A stretch of 64,000 nucleotides of DNA, from positions 1 through 64,000 of the forward strand of contig CAYOEV010000001.1 in NCBI GenBank assembly GCA_964403075.1. The letters run 5' to 3'. The notes under the pieces were generated by a model that saw only the letters and a list, made by a program, of their open reading frames with translations, was not told the origin of the DNA and ran no database searches. This stretch comes from CAYOEV01 sp964403075. Its GTDB lineage: Bacteria > Bacteroidota > Bacteroidia > Cytophagales > Cyclobacteriaceae. A program made the translations under genes and the position numbers. Below, one piece after another: positions 16,395-25,110 of this stretch (positions are counted from its first letter, which is position 1; each line of letters starts with the position of its first letter).

Positions 16395-17392
16395 ATTTAA
16401 TCATCCCGATGGCCGGCCAGGGCAAACGCCTCAGACCGCATACTTTAACTACCCCCAAGCCTTTGATACCGATTGCGGGCAAACCGATTGTACAACGCCT
16501 GGTAGAAGACATTGTTAAGGTTACACCTGAACCGCTAGATACCATCGGCTTTGTGGTGGGCGACTTTGGACACGAAACAGAAAAAAAACTACACGCCATC
16601 GCTGAGCAGGTAGAGACCAAATGCGAAATTATTCATCAGGAAGAAGCCTTGGGAACGGCACATGCCATCTGGTGTGCGCGCCAATTATTAAATGGCAAAG
16701 TTTCGGTGGCTTTTGCAGATACACTTTTCCGGGCAGCATTTACCTTGGATACTTCAAAGGATGGAATTGTTTGGGTAAAAGAAATTGACGACCCCTCTGC
16801 CTTTGGCGTCGTAAAAACCAATGCCGAGGGCATCATCACCGAATTCATTGAAAAACCCAAAAAACCGGTATCTAATCAGGCCATCATTGGAATTTATTAT
16901 TTCCGCGAGGGGGCACATCTGAAATCAGAGATAGAGCACCTGATAGAGAATGACATCCGCGGAGGTGGGGAATTTCAGCTCACGATGGCTTTGGAGTCGA
17001 TGAAGCAAAAAGGCACCAGGTTTTCCATCGGCAAAGTGGATGACTGGTTGGATTGCGGCAATAAAAGCGTCACAGTAGCGTCCAATAGCGCTTACCTGCA
17101 CTACCTGAATGCAGAAGACCTCGTTCATAGCAAGGAGATTTACAACAGTGTATTGATTCCTCCCGTTTATGTGGGTAAAGGCGCCATTATTCGCAATTCG
17201 GTGGTTGGTCCTGAAGTGTCCATTGGATCGGACACAATAGTTGAAAACAGTTGCATTGATAGATCTCTTGTACAAAACCATTCAATACTTCAAAACGTCC
17301 GATTATCAAATGCCATGATTGGCAATTATGTAAAATTAAAACAAACACCTGCCGATATCAGTTTAGGAGATTATTCATCCATCAGTCAATGA
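16391..17392 (+). CDS. Sugar-phosphate nucleotidyltransferase with left-handed beta-helix domain
   Basis: This 333-residue protein begins with the activation motif MAGQGKRLRPHTLTTPKPL and continues with a standard nucleotidyltransferase domain (GTAHAIWCA, DDWLDCGNK). The C-terminal part (about 245-330) has hexapeptide-like repeats (VGKGAIIRNSVVGPEVSIGS) of a left-handed beta helix. It makes an NDP-sugar, perhaps dTDP-glucose or GDP-mannose; the substrate cannot be read from sequence. The frame is open from 16202, but the ATG at 16391 sits at the conserved N-terminus and overlaps the flippase stop. Confidence 0.9.
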   Translation: MNLIIPMAGQGKRLRPHTLTTPKPLIPIAGKPIVQRLVEDIVKVTPEPLDTIGFVVGDFGHETEKKLHAIAEQVETKCEIIHQEEALGTAHAIWCARQLLNGKVSVAFADTLFRAAFTLDTSKDGIVWVKEIDDPSAFGVVKTNAEGIITEFIEKPKKPVSNQAIIGIYYFREGAHLKSEIEHLIENDIRGGGEFQLTMALESMKQKGTRFSIGKVDDWLDCGNKSVTVASNSAYLHYLNAEDLVHSKEIYNSVLIPPVYVGKGAIIRNSVVGPEVSIGSDTIVENSCIDRSLVQNHSILQNVRLSNAMIGNYVKLKQTPADISLGDYSSISQ

Positions 17393-19071
17393 AACGTACG
17401 CTCTTCAGCCTTTCTCTATTTGCTCCTTTGCTAATGGTCGAACTCCAGGCACAGTCACCGTTAACCGAAGACGAGCAAACAGAGGCGGAAATCGCGCTAA
17501 TAGATGGACAACGTTACCTGATGATTGAGAATCATGCGCGTGCGCTTGAAATGTTTAAAAAGGCCGCAGACATCAATCCCTACAGTGGGGCCATTTATTA
17601 CAAAATTGCAGAGATCTACCTCCTAAATGAAGCCCTGGATGAAGCCCTGCTGCACATCAATCGGGCCATTGAATTGGACGGCAACAATAAATATTTCTAC
17701 CAACTGGCCGCCAACATACACATGGCCCGTTCCGACCTGTTGGCGGCTCAAAAAGTCTATGAAACACTCATCAAAAAAGGAGATAATAGTCAAGAGGTGT
17801 ATGCTGAATTGGCATCCATCTACCTGCACCAGGGTAAAGCAGACGATGCCCTGCGTTCACTCACGAAAATGCAGGAACTCTACGGAACCAACGAGGCCAT
17901 CGTAGAAAAGAAACAGCAGATTTTTTTAAGTCAGGGCAAAGTGGATGAAATGTTGAACGAATGGAGAAATTTGGTCTCGCAGTATCCGTCGGAGGCCCGC
18001 TTTTCTGGTAGATTTCTAGAACTATTGTTGGATTTCAATAAACTTGATGAGGCAGATAGCCTTATTCAACACACAAATACCAATGGGCATGAAAAAAATG
18101 ATTTTTTATTAAACCTTGCGCTGGTTCAGTTGAAGAACGATCAGCCAGTGGAGGCCCTAACGACCGTAGAGTCCTTTTTCACCTCCAGACAAGTCTCATT
18201 TGAAAAGAAAGGATGGTTCCTCCAAAAGTTTGCAGAGCAAGCTGATGGCCAGTGGCCACCATCCCTTCCGGGTTTGCTTCATGAGGTAGGTAAGATGCAC
18301 GCCCAAACATTCCAGGCGCAGGCCCTGATAGGTGATCTATTTGTACAAATGAACAAGCCAGAACAGGCGCTAGCCTATTACAAAATGGCTCAAAAACTCG
18401 AGGGCAGCCAATTCTCCGTCTGGGAAAATATTTTACAAATACAACTGCTCTCGCAGCGTTACGATAGCCTGGTCACATGGGGAGAGCTTGCCCTTGAATA
18501 CTATCCAAACCAGTCATCGATTTACTACTTCCTTGGTTCCGCATACCTGGGCCTTGAAAAAACCAGTCAGGCCAAAAATTTCCTTCAAATAGGTAAACGC
18601 TACCAGACAGATCCGGATAAATTAGGCCTTTTTGATGTCCAACTGGGCTGGGCTGCTTTTCTGGAAGGGGAAAGGGCTGAGGCTGGTGCCCTTTTTGAAA
18701 AGGCGCTAAAAAACGTTAAAACACGGGAGTTGGCCCTGGACCGATGGAGTGATGCACTGATCGGAGATAATTCAAACCTCAAAAAAGCCGATCGCATGGT
18801 GGACGAACTGCTCAACATTCGACCTGACCACCCGCCTTACCTTGAGAAAAAAGCACGTATCACCTTCATGTCTGGTCAGTTAGAGGTGGCGCGTGATTGG
18901 TTCGAACAGGCGCTGGCTCAGCGGGAAAGCGGACCATTAATGGAAGAATATGGCGATGTATTATTTAAACTAGGCGAAAAAAATAAGGCATTGACCTACT
19001 GGAGAAAAGCTGCCCAGTTACCTGGCGCTTCGGAAAAACTCATGGAAAAGATTTCGGAAAATAGTTTATGA
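17389..19071 (+). CDS. Secreted/periplasmic TPR protein
   Basis: This 560-residue protein has a signal peptide (FSLSLFAPLLMVELQAQ). The rest is nearly all tetratricopeptide helices: units such as ALEMFKKAADINPYSGAIYYKIAEIYL and QALAYYKMAQKLEG recur along the full length. It has no catalytic motif and probably scaffolds envelope complexes. It overlaps the genes on both sides by 4 bases (ATGA), placing it in an operon with the nucleotidyltransferase, DUF4292 lipoprotein and EnvC-like genes. Confidence 0.87.
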   Translation: MKRTLFSLSLFAPLLMVELQAQSPLTEDEQTEAEIALIDGQRYLMIENHARALEMFKKAADINPYSGAIYYKIAEIYLLNEALDEALLHINRAIELDGNNKYFYQLAANIHMARSDLLAAQKVYETLIKKGDNSQEVYAELASIYLHQGKADDALRSLTKMQELYGTNEAIVEKKQQIFLSQGKVDEMLNEWRNLVSQYPSEARFSGRFLELLLDFNKLDEADSLIQHTNTNGHEKNDFLLNLALVQLKNDQPVEALTTVESFFTSRQVSFEKKGWFLQKFAEQADGQWPPSLPGLLHEVGKMHAQTFQAQALIGDLFVQMNKPEQALAYYKMAQKLEGSQFSVWENILQIQLLSQRYDSLVTWGELALEYYPNQSSIYYFLGSAYLGLEKTSQAKNFLQIGKRYQTDPDKLGLFDVQLGWAAFLEGERAEAGALFEKALKNVKTRELALDRWSDALIGDNSNLKKADRMVDELLNIRPDHPPYLEKKARITFMSGQLEVARDWFEQALAQRESGPLMEEYGDVLFKLGEKNKALTYWRKAAQLPGASEKLMEKISENSL

Positions 19072-19811
19072 TTAAGACTTTGAGTTTAAGACTCCTGTTG
19101 GTTATCATGATGGCCATTTCTAGTTGTAGCCCAGCATTGATAAGTAAAAAATCCGATGAGCGGATTTTGTATTTTAAATTTGACTACCTGGAATCCCGAG
19201 CCAAGTTCAAATACAACAATGGAAAGGAAAAATTATCTGCCAATGCCAGCTTCCGTATCAAAAGAGGAGAAAAAATATGGGTATCCATCTCTCCTGGACT
19301 TGGCATCGAGTTTGCCCGTGTGCTGATTGACCAGCATCAAATTCAAATGATTGATAAAATGAAAAAAAATTATTACCAATATGATTATTCTTCCCTTACC
19401 AAAAAATATGGCCTCGATATCTCCTACGATCTAATTGAAACGGCAATCATTGGAAACGTCTTGTTTGAACCCATTCGTAAAGAGGTACAAAAAGACCCTG
19501 AATACCTGCAATATGCCCGTCAAAAGGGGCCCTACGTGATAACACATTACATTGCGAAGCGAAACGCAAAGCTGAAACGTTTGATTGTGCAAGATCAGGC
19601 GACATCTAACACCATTTCCGTAAATTACACAGGATTTGAGCAGGTGGGAGAACAAACATTTCCCCAGAAAATACGGGTGAAAGTTCAGGACAATAAAATA
19701 AATGCCAATAATATCCACATTGACATCGATTACAACAAAACCTCCATTCCGTCGGACTCGCTTTCATTCCCTTTTAAAGTCACCAGCAGATACGAACGCA
19801 AGACCCCTTAG
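19068..19811 (+). CDS. DUF4292 family lipoprotein
   Basis: This 247-residue protein has a lipobox (AISSCS, Cys near residue 20), so it is predicted to be lipid-anchored. The mature part is beta-rich and matches DUF4292, a Bacteroidota family that looks like a relative of the LolA/LolB lipoprotein-carrier fold (RIKRGEKIWVSISPGLGIEFAR). The fold relation is from memory and not shown here. Its place between a TPR protein and an EnvC-like hydrolase activator is typical of the phylum. Confidence 0.85.
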   Translation: MIKTLSLRLLLVIMMAISSCSPALISKKSDERILYFKFDYLESRAKFKYNNGKEKLSANASFRIKRGEKIWVSISPGLGIEFARVLIDQHQIQMIDKMKKNYYQYDYSSLTKKYGLDISYDLIETAIIGNVLFEPIRKEVQKDPEYLQYARQKGPYVITHYIAKRNAKLKRLIVQDQATSNTISVNYTGFEQVGEQTFPQKIRVKVQDNKINANNIHIDIDYNKTSIPSDSLSFPFKVTSRYERKTP

Positions 19812-20970
19812 TCGACTCTTTTTATTTGCGCTGCTTTTGGCCATCCTGGTCCCTGGTGTTGCGCAGAAGAGCCGGGATCAGTTAGAACAGGAAAAACGGC
19901 GCAACCTGCAACGACTTCAGCAGGCAGAGAAAATATTGAATGAAACCGAGGTGAAAAAAAAAGCCTCACTCGGTCAGCTTCAGGCCGTCCAAAACCAAAT
20001 CCGTGCCCGGGAGGCTGTTGTCAGTTCCATGCGTAAGGAAATAGACTTTTTGGAGGAAGAAATCGGTGACATTAGCATCGTGGTAAACTCACTGGAGCGA
20101 GACCTCAGAAATCTGAAAACAGAATATGCGGAAATGGTTTACCAAACTTATAAGGCCAACCAGGGTTACAACCTGTTGACTTTTCTATTTTCATCAAAAA
20201 CATTTAACCAGCTGCTGCGCCGATTGGAGTACATGGATCAATATGGAGAGGCAAGAAAAGAACAGGCCGCACAAATTGAATTGGTCACGGAAGAGCTCAT
20301 TGTTCAGCAAGGAGAGGTGCGCGACCGCAGAAAGTTAAAAGGCAACCTCCTCACGCAACAATTGGAAGAAAATCAAAAACTGCTGGCGCTCAAGAAAAAA
20401 CAGGGCGAAGTAGTCACTCAATTGGCCGGAAAGGAGGCAGAGCTTCGAACAGAGCTGAACAAGCGACGCAGCGCCATTGCCAAACTGGATGACCTCATCG
20501 CCAAAACCATTCGTAGTTCAGCAGCTAGCACCAATACCATCGCAGCAGTAGCCGACAGCAGGGACTTTGAAACACTTAAGAAAAGGTTGTCCTGGCCTGT
20601 GCAAAATGGATTCATTTCCTCCCGGTTCGGAAGACAACCCCATCCGGTGCTGACCAACATAGAAATTGAAAACCATGGCGTGGGTATTCAAACCAAAGAA
20701 GGAGAGCTCGTGCGGGCAGTTTCCACCGGAGTAGTGACCGCAGTTGCCAAAAATTCTCCTTTGCAGGATGTCGTAATGATCAGACACGGCCAGTACCTTA
20801 CGGTATATGCCAGACTTCAGAATGTATTGGTTAAAAAAGGCGATGAAGTCAAGATGAATGATCCGGTGGGTGAAGTATTTACCGACCCCAATGGCGTATC
20901 GGAGGTAGAATTTCAAATTTGGAAAAAAACCAGTCGCCTTGACCCGGAACAATGGTTGGCCGGTAGATAA
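19702..20970 (+). CDS. EnvC-like murein hydrolase activator with M23/LytM domain
   Basis: This is a protein of up to 422 residues. A hydrophobic signal core (LFLFALLLAILVPGVAQ) is followed by long coiled coils (about residues 58-265) and a C-terminal LytM/M23 domain (about 300-420). The M23 zinc site seems incomplete: the usual HxxxD is ENHGVGIQT and the usual HxH is RHGQYLTVYA with one His lost, as in EnvC, which activates amidases rather than cutting itself. The start is uncertain: ATG 19702 and TTG 19720 both lie inside DUF4292, and no ATG, GTG or TTG occurs in frame again until 19837, inside the signal core. Confidence 0.85.
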   Translation: MPIISTLTSITTKPPFRRTRFHSLLKSPADTNARPLSRLFLFALLLAILVPGVAQKSRDQLEQEKRRNLQRLQQAEKILNETEVKKKASLGQLQAVQNQIRAREAVVSSMRKEIDFLEEEIGDISIVVNSLERDLRNLKTEYAEMVYQTYKANQGYNLLTFLFSSKTFNQLLRRLEYMDQYGEARKEQAAQIELVTEELIVQQGEVRDRRKLKGNLLTQQLEENQKLLALKKKQGEVVTQLAGKEAELRTELNKRRSAIAKLDDLIAKTIRSSAASTNTIAAVADSRDFETLKKRLSWPVQNGFISSRFGRQPHPVLTNIEIENHGVGIQTKEGELVRAVSTGVVTAVAKNSPLQDVVMIRHGQYLTVYARLQNVLVKKGDEVKMNDPVGEVFTDPNGVSEVEFQIWKKTSRLDPEQWLAGR

Positions 20971-20979
20971 AAGCCAGGG

Positions 20980-21013
20980 TTGGCATTTTCTTTCATAGCA
21001 AACTTTATCTTTG
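20980..21013 (+). promoter_or_regulatory. Promoter for tatA-gatA
   Basis: TTG at 20980-20982 and TATCTTTG at 21006-21013 (TAnnTTTG), 23 bases apart, match the Bacteroidota -33/-7 pattern. The tatA ATG lies 16 bases after the element. Confidence 0.5.
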
Positions 21014-21029
21014 TTTAAATTCAAAAAGC

Positions 21030-21227
21030 ATGATGTATACAACGTTAGGATTTTTAGGGATGCCGGGCGGATGGGAATGGATCGTCATCGCACTGGTGGT
21101 ACTTGTGTTCTTTGGCGCCAAGAAGATTCCCGAGATCGCCCGGGGTATGGGCCGCGGCATACGTGAATTCAAGGATGCCACCAAGGAGATTAAAAAAGAA
21201 ATAAACGAGGGACAAAAAGAAGAATAA
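21030..21227 (+). CDS. tatA: Twin-arginine translocase subunit TatA/TatE
   Basis: This 65-residue protein has one N-terminal membrane helix (EWIVIALVVLVFFGA), the hinge FGAKKIPE, and an amphipathic helix (IARGMGRGIREFKDA) with a charged tail, the standard TatA/E layout. TatA forms the pore-like part of the Tat system that exports folded proteins. The start is ATG 21030 or the ATG immediately following (21033). No tatC is in the window. gatA begins 3 bases after the stop. Confidence 0.93.
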   Translation: MMYTTLGFLGMPGGWEWIVIALVVLVFFGAKKIPEIARGMGRGIREFKDATKEIKKEINEGQKEE

Positions 21228-21230
21228 ACC

Positions 21231-22664
21231 TTGAAAAATTTCAGTACCTACCAGGAGATCCGGGAAGCCCTCGAGGATCACAAGATTTCTTGTGTTCAAC
21301 TGGTCGAGTATTATCTGAACAACATCCGCCAACACAACGACCAACTCAATGCGTACCTGGATATCTATGAGGAAGAAGCCCGCGTACAAGCCGCTAAGGT
21401 GGATAAAAAACTGGCCGCTGGAACAGCCGGTAGACTGGCCGGGCTCATGGTAGGTATCAAAGATGTGCTCTGCTACGCAGATCACCCCCTTCAATGTGCC
21501 AGCCAAATTCTGGATGGCTTTGAGTCCCAATTCACTGCTACGGCCATTCAGCGTTTACTGGATGAGGATGCCATCATTCTCGGACGGTTAAATTGCGATG
21601 AATTTGCCATGGGCTCTTCAAATGAAAATTCCTCCTTTGGTGCAGTTAAAAATTTTGTGGCCCCTGATCGCGTACCTGGTGGTTCGTCGGGAGGTTCGGC
21701 GGTGGCTGTTCAAGCTGACCTTTGCCAGGTCTCGTTAGGTACCGATACAGGCGGGTCTGTACGCCAACCTGCTGCCTTTTGTGGGGTGATAGGTCTGAAA
21801 CCCACCTACTCCAGAATATCCAGATATGGACTTGCAGCCTATGCAAGCTCATTCGACACCATTGGTATTTTCGCCAAAAGCATTGAAGATACTGCGTTGA
21901 CACTAGAGGTCATGGCTGGACCGGATGAGATAGACAGTACGGTAAGTCAAAAAGCAGTACCCGCGTACACCCAAAAACTTAACAGTAAAGATAAATTCAC
22001 TGTCGCCTTTCTGACTGAAACCCTTGAGTCGGAAGGGCTTCAAAAAGAAATAAAGGCAACCATTGAAAAGGTTTTGAGCGGTCTGAGAAACAAAGGACAT
22101 CAGGTAGATGAAGCCCACTTCGAACACCTGGATTATGTGCTGCCAACCTATTACATTCTCACAACCGCAGAAGCCAGTTCCAACCTATCACGCTATGATG
22201 GTGTGAAATATGGCTACCGATACCCGGCCGCGGGATTAGAAGAAATGTACAAGATGACAAGAAGCGAAGGCTTTGGACAAGAGGTCATCCGGAGAATCAT
22301 GCTGGGTACTTTTGTGCTTTCCGCGAGCTACTACGATGCCTACTATACCAAAGCCCAAAAGGTGCGAAGACTCATCAAGGAACAGACCGAAGACCTTTTG
22401 AACCAATACGATTTTATCATCTTGCCCACCACACCGACAACTGCCTTCAAGCTGGGCGAATTTTCAGACGACCCCATTCAATTGTACCTCGCCGATCTGT
22501 TCACTGTGCAGGCCTCGGTGTCGGGTATTCCGGCAATATCTCTGCCAATCGGTACTGATGAAAAAGGGTTACCCATTGGTATTCAGGTGATGAGCAAAGC
22601 GTTCAATGAAGAGGAACTTCTGGCATTTTCGAAATTTTTGATGGACGAATTTGCGCAACGATGA
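21231..22664 (+). CDS. gatA: Asp-tRNA(Asn)/Glu-tRNA(Gln) amidotransferase subunit A
   Basis: This 477-residue amidase-signature protein has the Ser/Gly-rich catalytic segment GGSSGGSAVAV with the catalytic Ser/cis-Ser pair in SLGTDTGGSVRQPA and the catalytic Lys in LMVGIKDVLC. It is the amidase of GatCAB, which converts misacylated Glu-tRNA(Gln) or Asp-tRNA(Asn). The start is TTG 21231, directly before the conserved N-terminus. gatC is 18 kb away at 39.1 kb and gatB is outside the window, the scattered arrangement common in this phylum. Confidence 0.95.
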   Translation: MKNFSTYQEIREALEDHKISCVQLVEYYLNNIRQHNDQLNAYLDIYEEEARVQAAKVDKKLAAGTAGRLAGLMVGIKDVLCYADHPLQCASQILDGFESQFTATAIQRLLDEDAIILGRLNCDEFAMGSSNENSSFGAVKNFVAPDRVPGGSSGGSAVAVQADLCQVSLGTDTGGSVRQPAAFCGVIGLKPTYSRISRYGLAAYASSFDTIGIFAKSIEDTALTLEVMAGPDEIDSTVSQKAVPAYTQKLNSKDKFTVAFLTETLESEGLQKEIKATIEKVLSGLRNKGHQVDEAHFEHLDYVLPTYYILTTAEASSNLSRYDGVKYGYRYPAAGLEEMYKMTRSEGFGQEVIRRIMLGTFVLSASYYDAYYTKAQKVRRLIKEQTEDLLNQYDFIILPTTPTTAFKLGEFSDDPIQLYLADLFTVQASVSGIPAISLPIGTDEKGLPIGIQVMSKAFNEEELLAFSKFLMDEFAQR

Positions 22665-24019
22665 GAAGAATCATTTGCCTGTTTCTTCTGCTTCCATTGC
22701 TTCCAACTCAGGGTCAGACACCGTATGAATATGTGCCCGATGCGAGTGACTCTTTGATCGAAGCACGACTTAAGCTCGTGGAAAACGAACTGCCCCTTAC
22801 TTTTAATGAGCATGTAAAAAAGTACATCCATTACTACACCGTGTCCCATCGCGAGACCACCAAAAAACTGATGAGCCGATCGACCAAGTACTTTCCACTT
22901 TTTGAGAAGTATTTGCGGGCATACAATCTTCCGGATGAATTGAAATATTTAGCGGTTATCGAATCCGGCCTTAATCCCAGTGCCAAATCACGCGCGGCAG
23001 CAGTTGGTCTATGGCAATTCATCTACCAAACCGGACAACGCTACGATCTAGGAGTTTCCTGGTACCTCGATGACCGCATGGATCCGGAGAAGGCTACCAT
23101 AGCTGCGTGCCGCTTCCTGTCGTGGTTATATGGCTATCATGGAGATTGGGAACTGTCACTGGCCGCTTACAACGCTGGCTCCGGTCGTGTAAACCGTGCC
23201 ATCCGCAGTGCAGACGAATCCAGGGCTTACTATACCATATTTCCCTTTTTACCTCGTGAAACCCGTGGTTACATCCCCAAGCTTGTAGCCACTATTTACA
23301 CCTTTAAATATGCGGCAGCGCATAATCTATTCCCAGAATACCGGGAATACCTACCGGAGTACGATACCATTCACGCCAAGGAATACCTGAGCCTGGCTTC
23401 TCTTTCTGAAGCACTCCATTTATGTCCCGAAGACCTGGTTGACCTAAATCCACAGGTACGTTACGGCACCATACCCAAAGGTGCCGACGGTTACCCCATC
23501 AAGGTCCCCTTAGAAATTAAAGACAGCATTGTACTCAATCGGGAAGCCCTTTACGCTTACGCGCAGGAAAAAGGACGTGAAGCAATGAAAAAACTCTCCA
23601 CCCAGGCCCCTGCCGGCACAAAAGGTCGCTCGCAGGTCGTATACACGGTGCGCAGTGGGGACGTACTGAGCAGAATTGCTGAAAGACACCATGTACGGGT
23701 TGCAGACATAAAGGCCTGGAACAGGTTGAGCAGCAACCTGATTCGGGTGGGTCAAAAGCTTCACATTTATGTCGGAAGTAATTACCAGGTAACCCAAACA
23801 AAAACAGTTGCCACACCGACGCCTTCGACCAGAAAACCAGTAAGTGCGGCGACATTTGTTCCGGTACCGGGTCAACAAACCTATTATGTGCAACCCGGAG
23901 ACACTCTTTGGAGCATCAGCAAAGCATGGAGCGTACCCATCGAGCAAATTAAGTCGATGAATAACCTCTCTTCCGACCGGATCAAGCCCGGACAGGTGCT
24001 GGTGCTGAAAGGCACATAG
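22661..24019 (+). CDS. Lytic transglycosylase with two LysM domains (MltD-like)
   Basis: This is a 452-residue protein. Signal peptide LFLLLPLLPTQGQT; SLT domain at about residues 85-230 with the catalytic Glu in AVIESGLNPSAKSRAAAVG and the supporting AAYNAGSGRVNRA; then two LysM repeats near residues 325-370 (YTVRSGDVLSRIAERH) and 405-450 (YYVQPGDTLWSISKAW). It cleaves glycan strands of peptidoglycan in the periplasm, with the LysM units binding the wall. It overlaps gatA by 4 bases. Together with the EnvC-like gene it makes this stretch a wall-remodelling cluster. Confidence 0.94.
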   Translation: MRRIICLFLLLPLLPTQGQTPYEYVPDASDSLIEARLKLVENELPLTFNEHVKKYIHYYTVSHRETTKKLMSRSTKYFPLFEKYLRAYNLPDELKYLAVIESGLNPSAKSRAAAVGLWQFIYQTGQRYDLGVSWYLDDRMDPEKATIAACRFLSWLYGYHGDWELSLAAYNAGSGRVNRAIRSADESRAYYTIFPFLPRETRGYIPKLVATIYTFKYAAAHNLFPEYREYLPEYDTIHAKEYLSLASLSEALHLCPEDLVDLNPQVRYGTIPKGADGYPIKVPLEIKDSIVLNREALYAYAQEKGREAMKKLSTQAPAGTKGRSQVVYTVRSGDVLSRIAERHHVRVADIKAWNRLSSNLIRVGQKLHIYVGSNYQVTQTKTVATPTPSTRKPVSAATFVPVPGQQTYYVQPGDTLWSISKAWSVPIEQIKSMNNLSSDRIKPGQVLVLKGT

Positions 24020-24034
24020 CATTGGTCCATTCGT

Positions 24035-24042
24035 TACATTTG
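24035..24042 (+). promoter_or_regulatory. Promoter -7 element for the DUF4837-maeB-ruvA-sprA run
   Basis: TACATTTG matches TAnnTTTG and ends 13 bases before the ATG at 24056, giving a very short leader. No TTG at the proper -33 distance is seen. Confidence 0.4.
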
Positions 24043-24055
24043 TCAAAAACAATTT

Positions 24056-25105
24056 ATGAGATTTCTCTTAGCAGTTTGCCTCATTGTAGGCCTATGGGGA
24101 TGTGGTAATAATGAAGACGATAAGCCAAGTGCCAACGGTAATCCGGACGATCTAATGGTCGTGGTCGCCGATCAGGTTTGGACCGGTCCGGTGGGCGATA
24201 TATTAAAAAAAGTGTATACCTCCCCGCTACGCGGACTGCCTCAAGATGAAGCCAGATTCAATTTGATGAAAATTAACCCGTTGAAATTCAACCGGGTATT
24301 GAGAAACAGCGCGAACATTCTATTTGTAATCACCCTGGAAAACGCAGGGAAGCAAAGCGAAAAAGCACGCTCATTTTTTACAGATGAATCCCTCAAGAAA
24401 ATTAAAAGCGACACTTCCGAGTATCTGACAGTGGTGAAAGACAAATTCGCCAAAGGTCAACGCGTTGTTTTCGTTTATGCCGAGACGGCCGAACAACTGG
24501 CTCGTCAGCTGGCCGACAATGAACAGTACCTGCTCAGCCTCTTCGAAGACCGTACGCGCGAGCTCATGCGCCAACGGCTCTTGAAATCGAGGGAAAAGGC
24601 ATTGGAAAAACAAATCAGAAAAAACCACGGCTACAGCATACAAATACCTTTTGGATGGGACAAAGCCAAGGATACCAAGGACTTCCTATGGCTGAGGGAG
24701 CTGGGTACCAATAGGGAGAAAAACGTTTTCATATATGAAACACCATATCCCGGACCGGAAATATTTGAAGATATTGCGGGTCTTAGAGACCAAATTACAG
24801 AATTGCATCTGCGTGATAGTGAGTATCCGGAGTTGTATATCCAACGTCAGGAACTGATTCCTGTATCTACCGAACGCGTCACTTTTCGGGGTAAGTTCGC
24901 GATAGAAGCACGAGGATTATGGAAAATCAGTGACAGCACAGGCGGTGGACCGTTTATCAGCTACTGTATGGTAGATGAAAAAAACAACCGTTTATACTAT
25001 ATAGAAGGGTATGTGTACAATCCTTCAGGTAAAAAAAAGAAGCTTATTCGCGAGATGGAGGCCATTCTTTCTACCTTTCAAATACCTTCCGAAACGAAAA
25101 AATAA
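24056..25105 (+). CDS. DUF4837 family lipoprotein
   Basis: This 349-residue protein has a lipobox (IVGLWGCGNN; Cys near residue 16). The mature protein matches DUF4837, a Bacteroidota family of unknown function: SANGNPDDLMVVVADQVWTG near the N-terminus, then a central Lys/Arg-rich helical stretch (RTRELMRQRLLKSREKA) and a C-terminal half beginning HGYSIQIPFGWDKAKD. It lies 5 bases before maeB and seems to lead the operon to sprA. Confidence 0.85.
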   Translation: MRFLLAVCLIVGLWGCGNNEDDKPSANGNPDDLMVVVADQVWTGPVGDILKKVYTSPLRGLPQDEARFNLMKINPLKFNRVLRNSANILFVITLENAGKQSEKARSFFTDESLKKIKSDTSEYLTVVKDKFAKGQRVVFVYAETAEQLARQLADNEQYLLSLFEDRTRELMRQRLLKSREKALEKQIRKNHGYSIQIPFGWDKAKDTKDFLWLRELGTNREKNVFIYETPYPGPEIFEDIAGLRDQITELHLRDSEYPELYIQRQELIPVSTERVTFRGKFAIEARGLWKISDSTGGGPFISYCMVDEKNNRLYYIEGYVYNPSGKKKKLIREMEAILSTFQIPSETKK

Positions 25106-25110
25106 AATCG

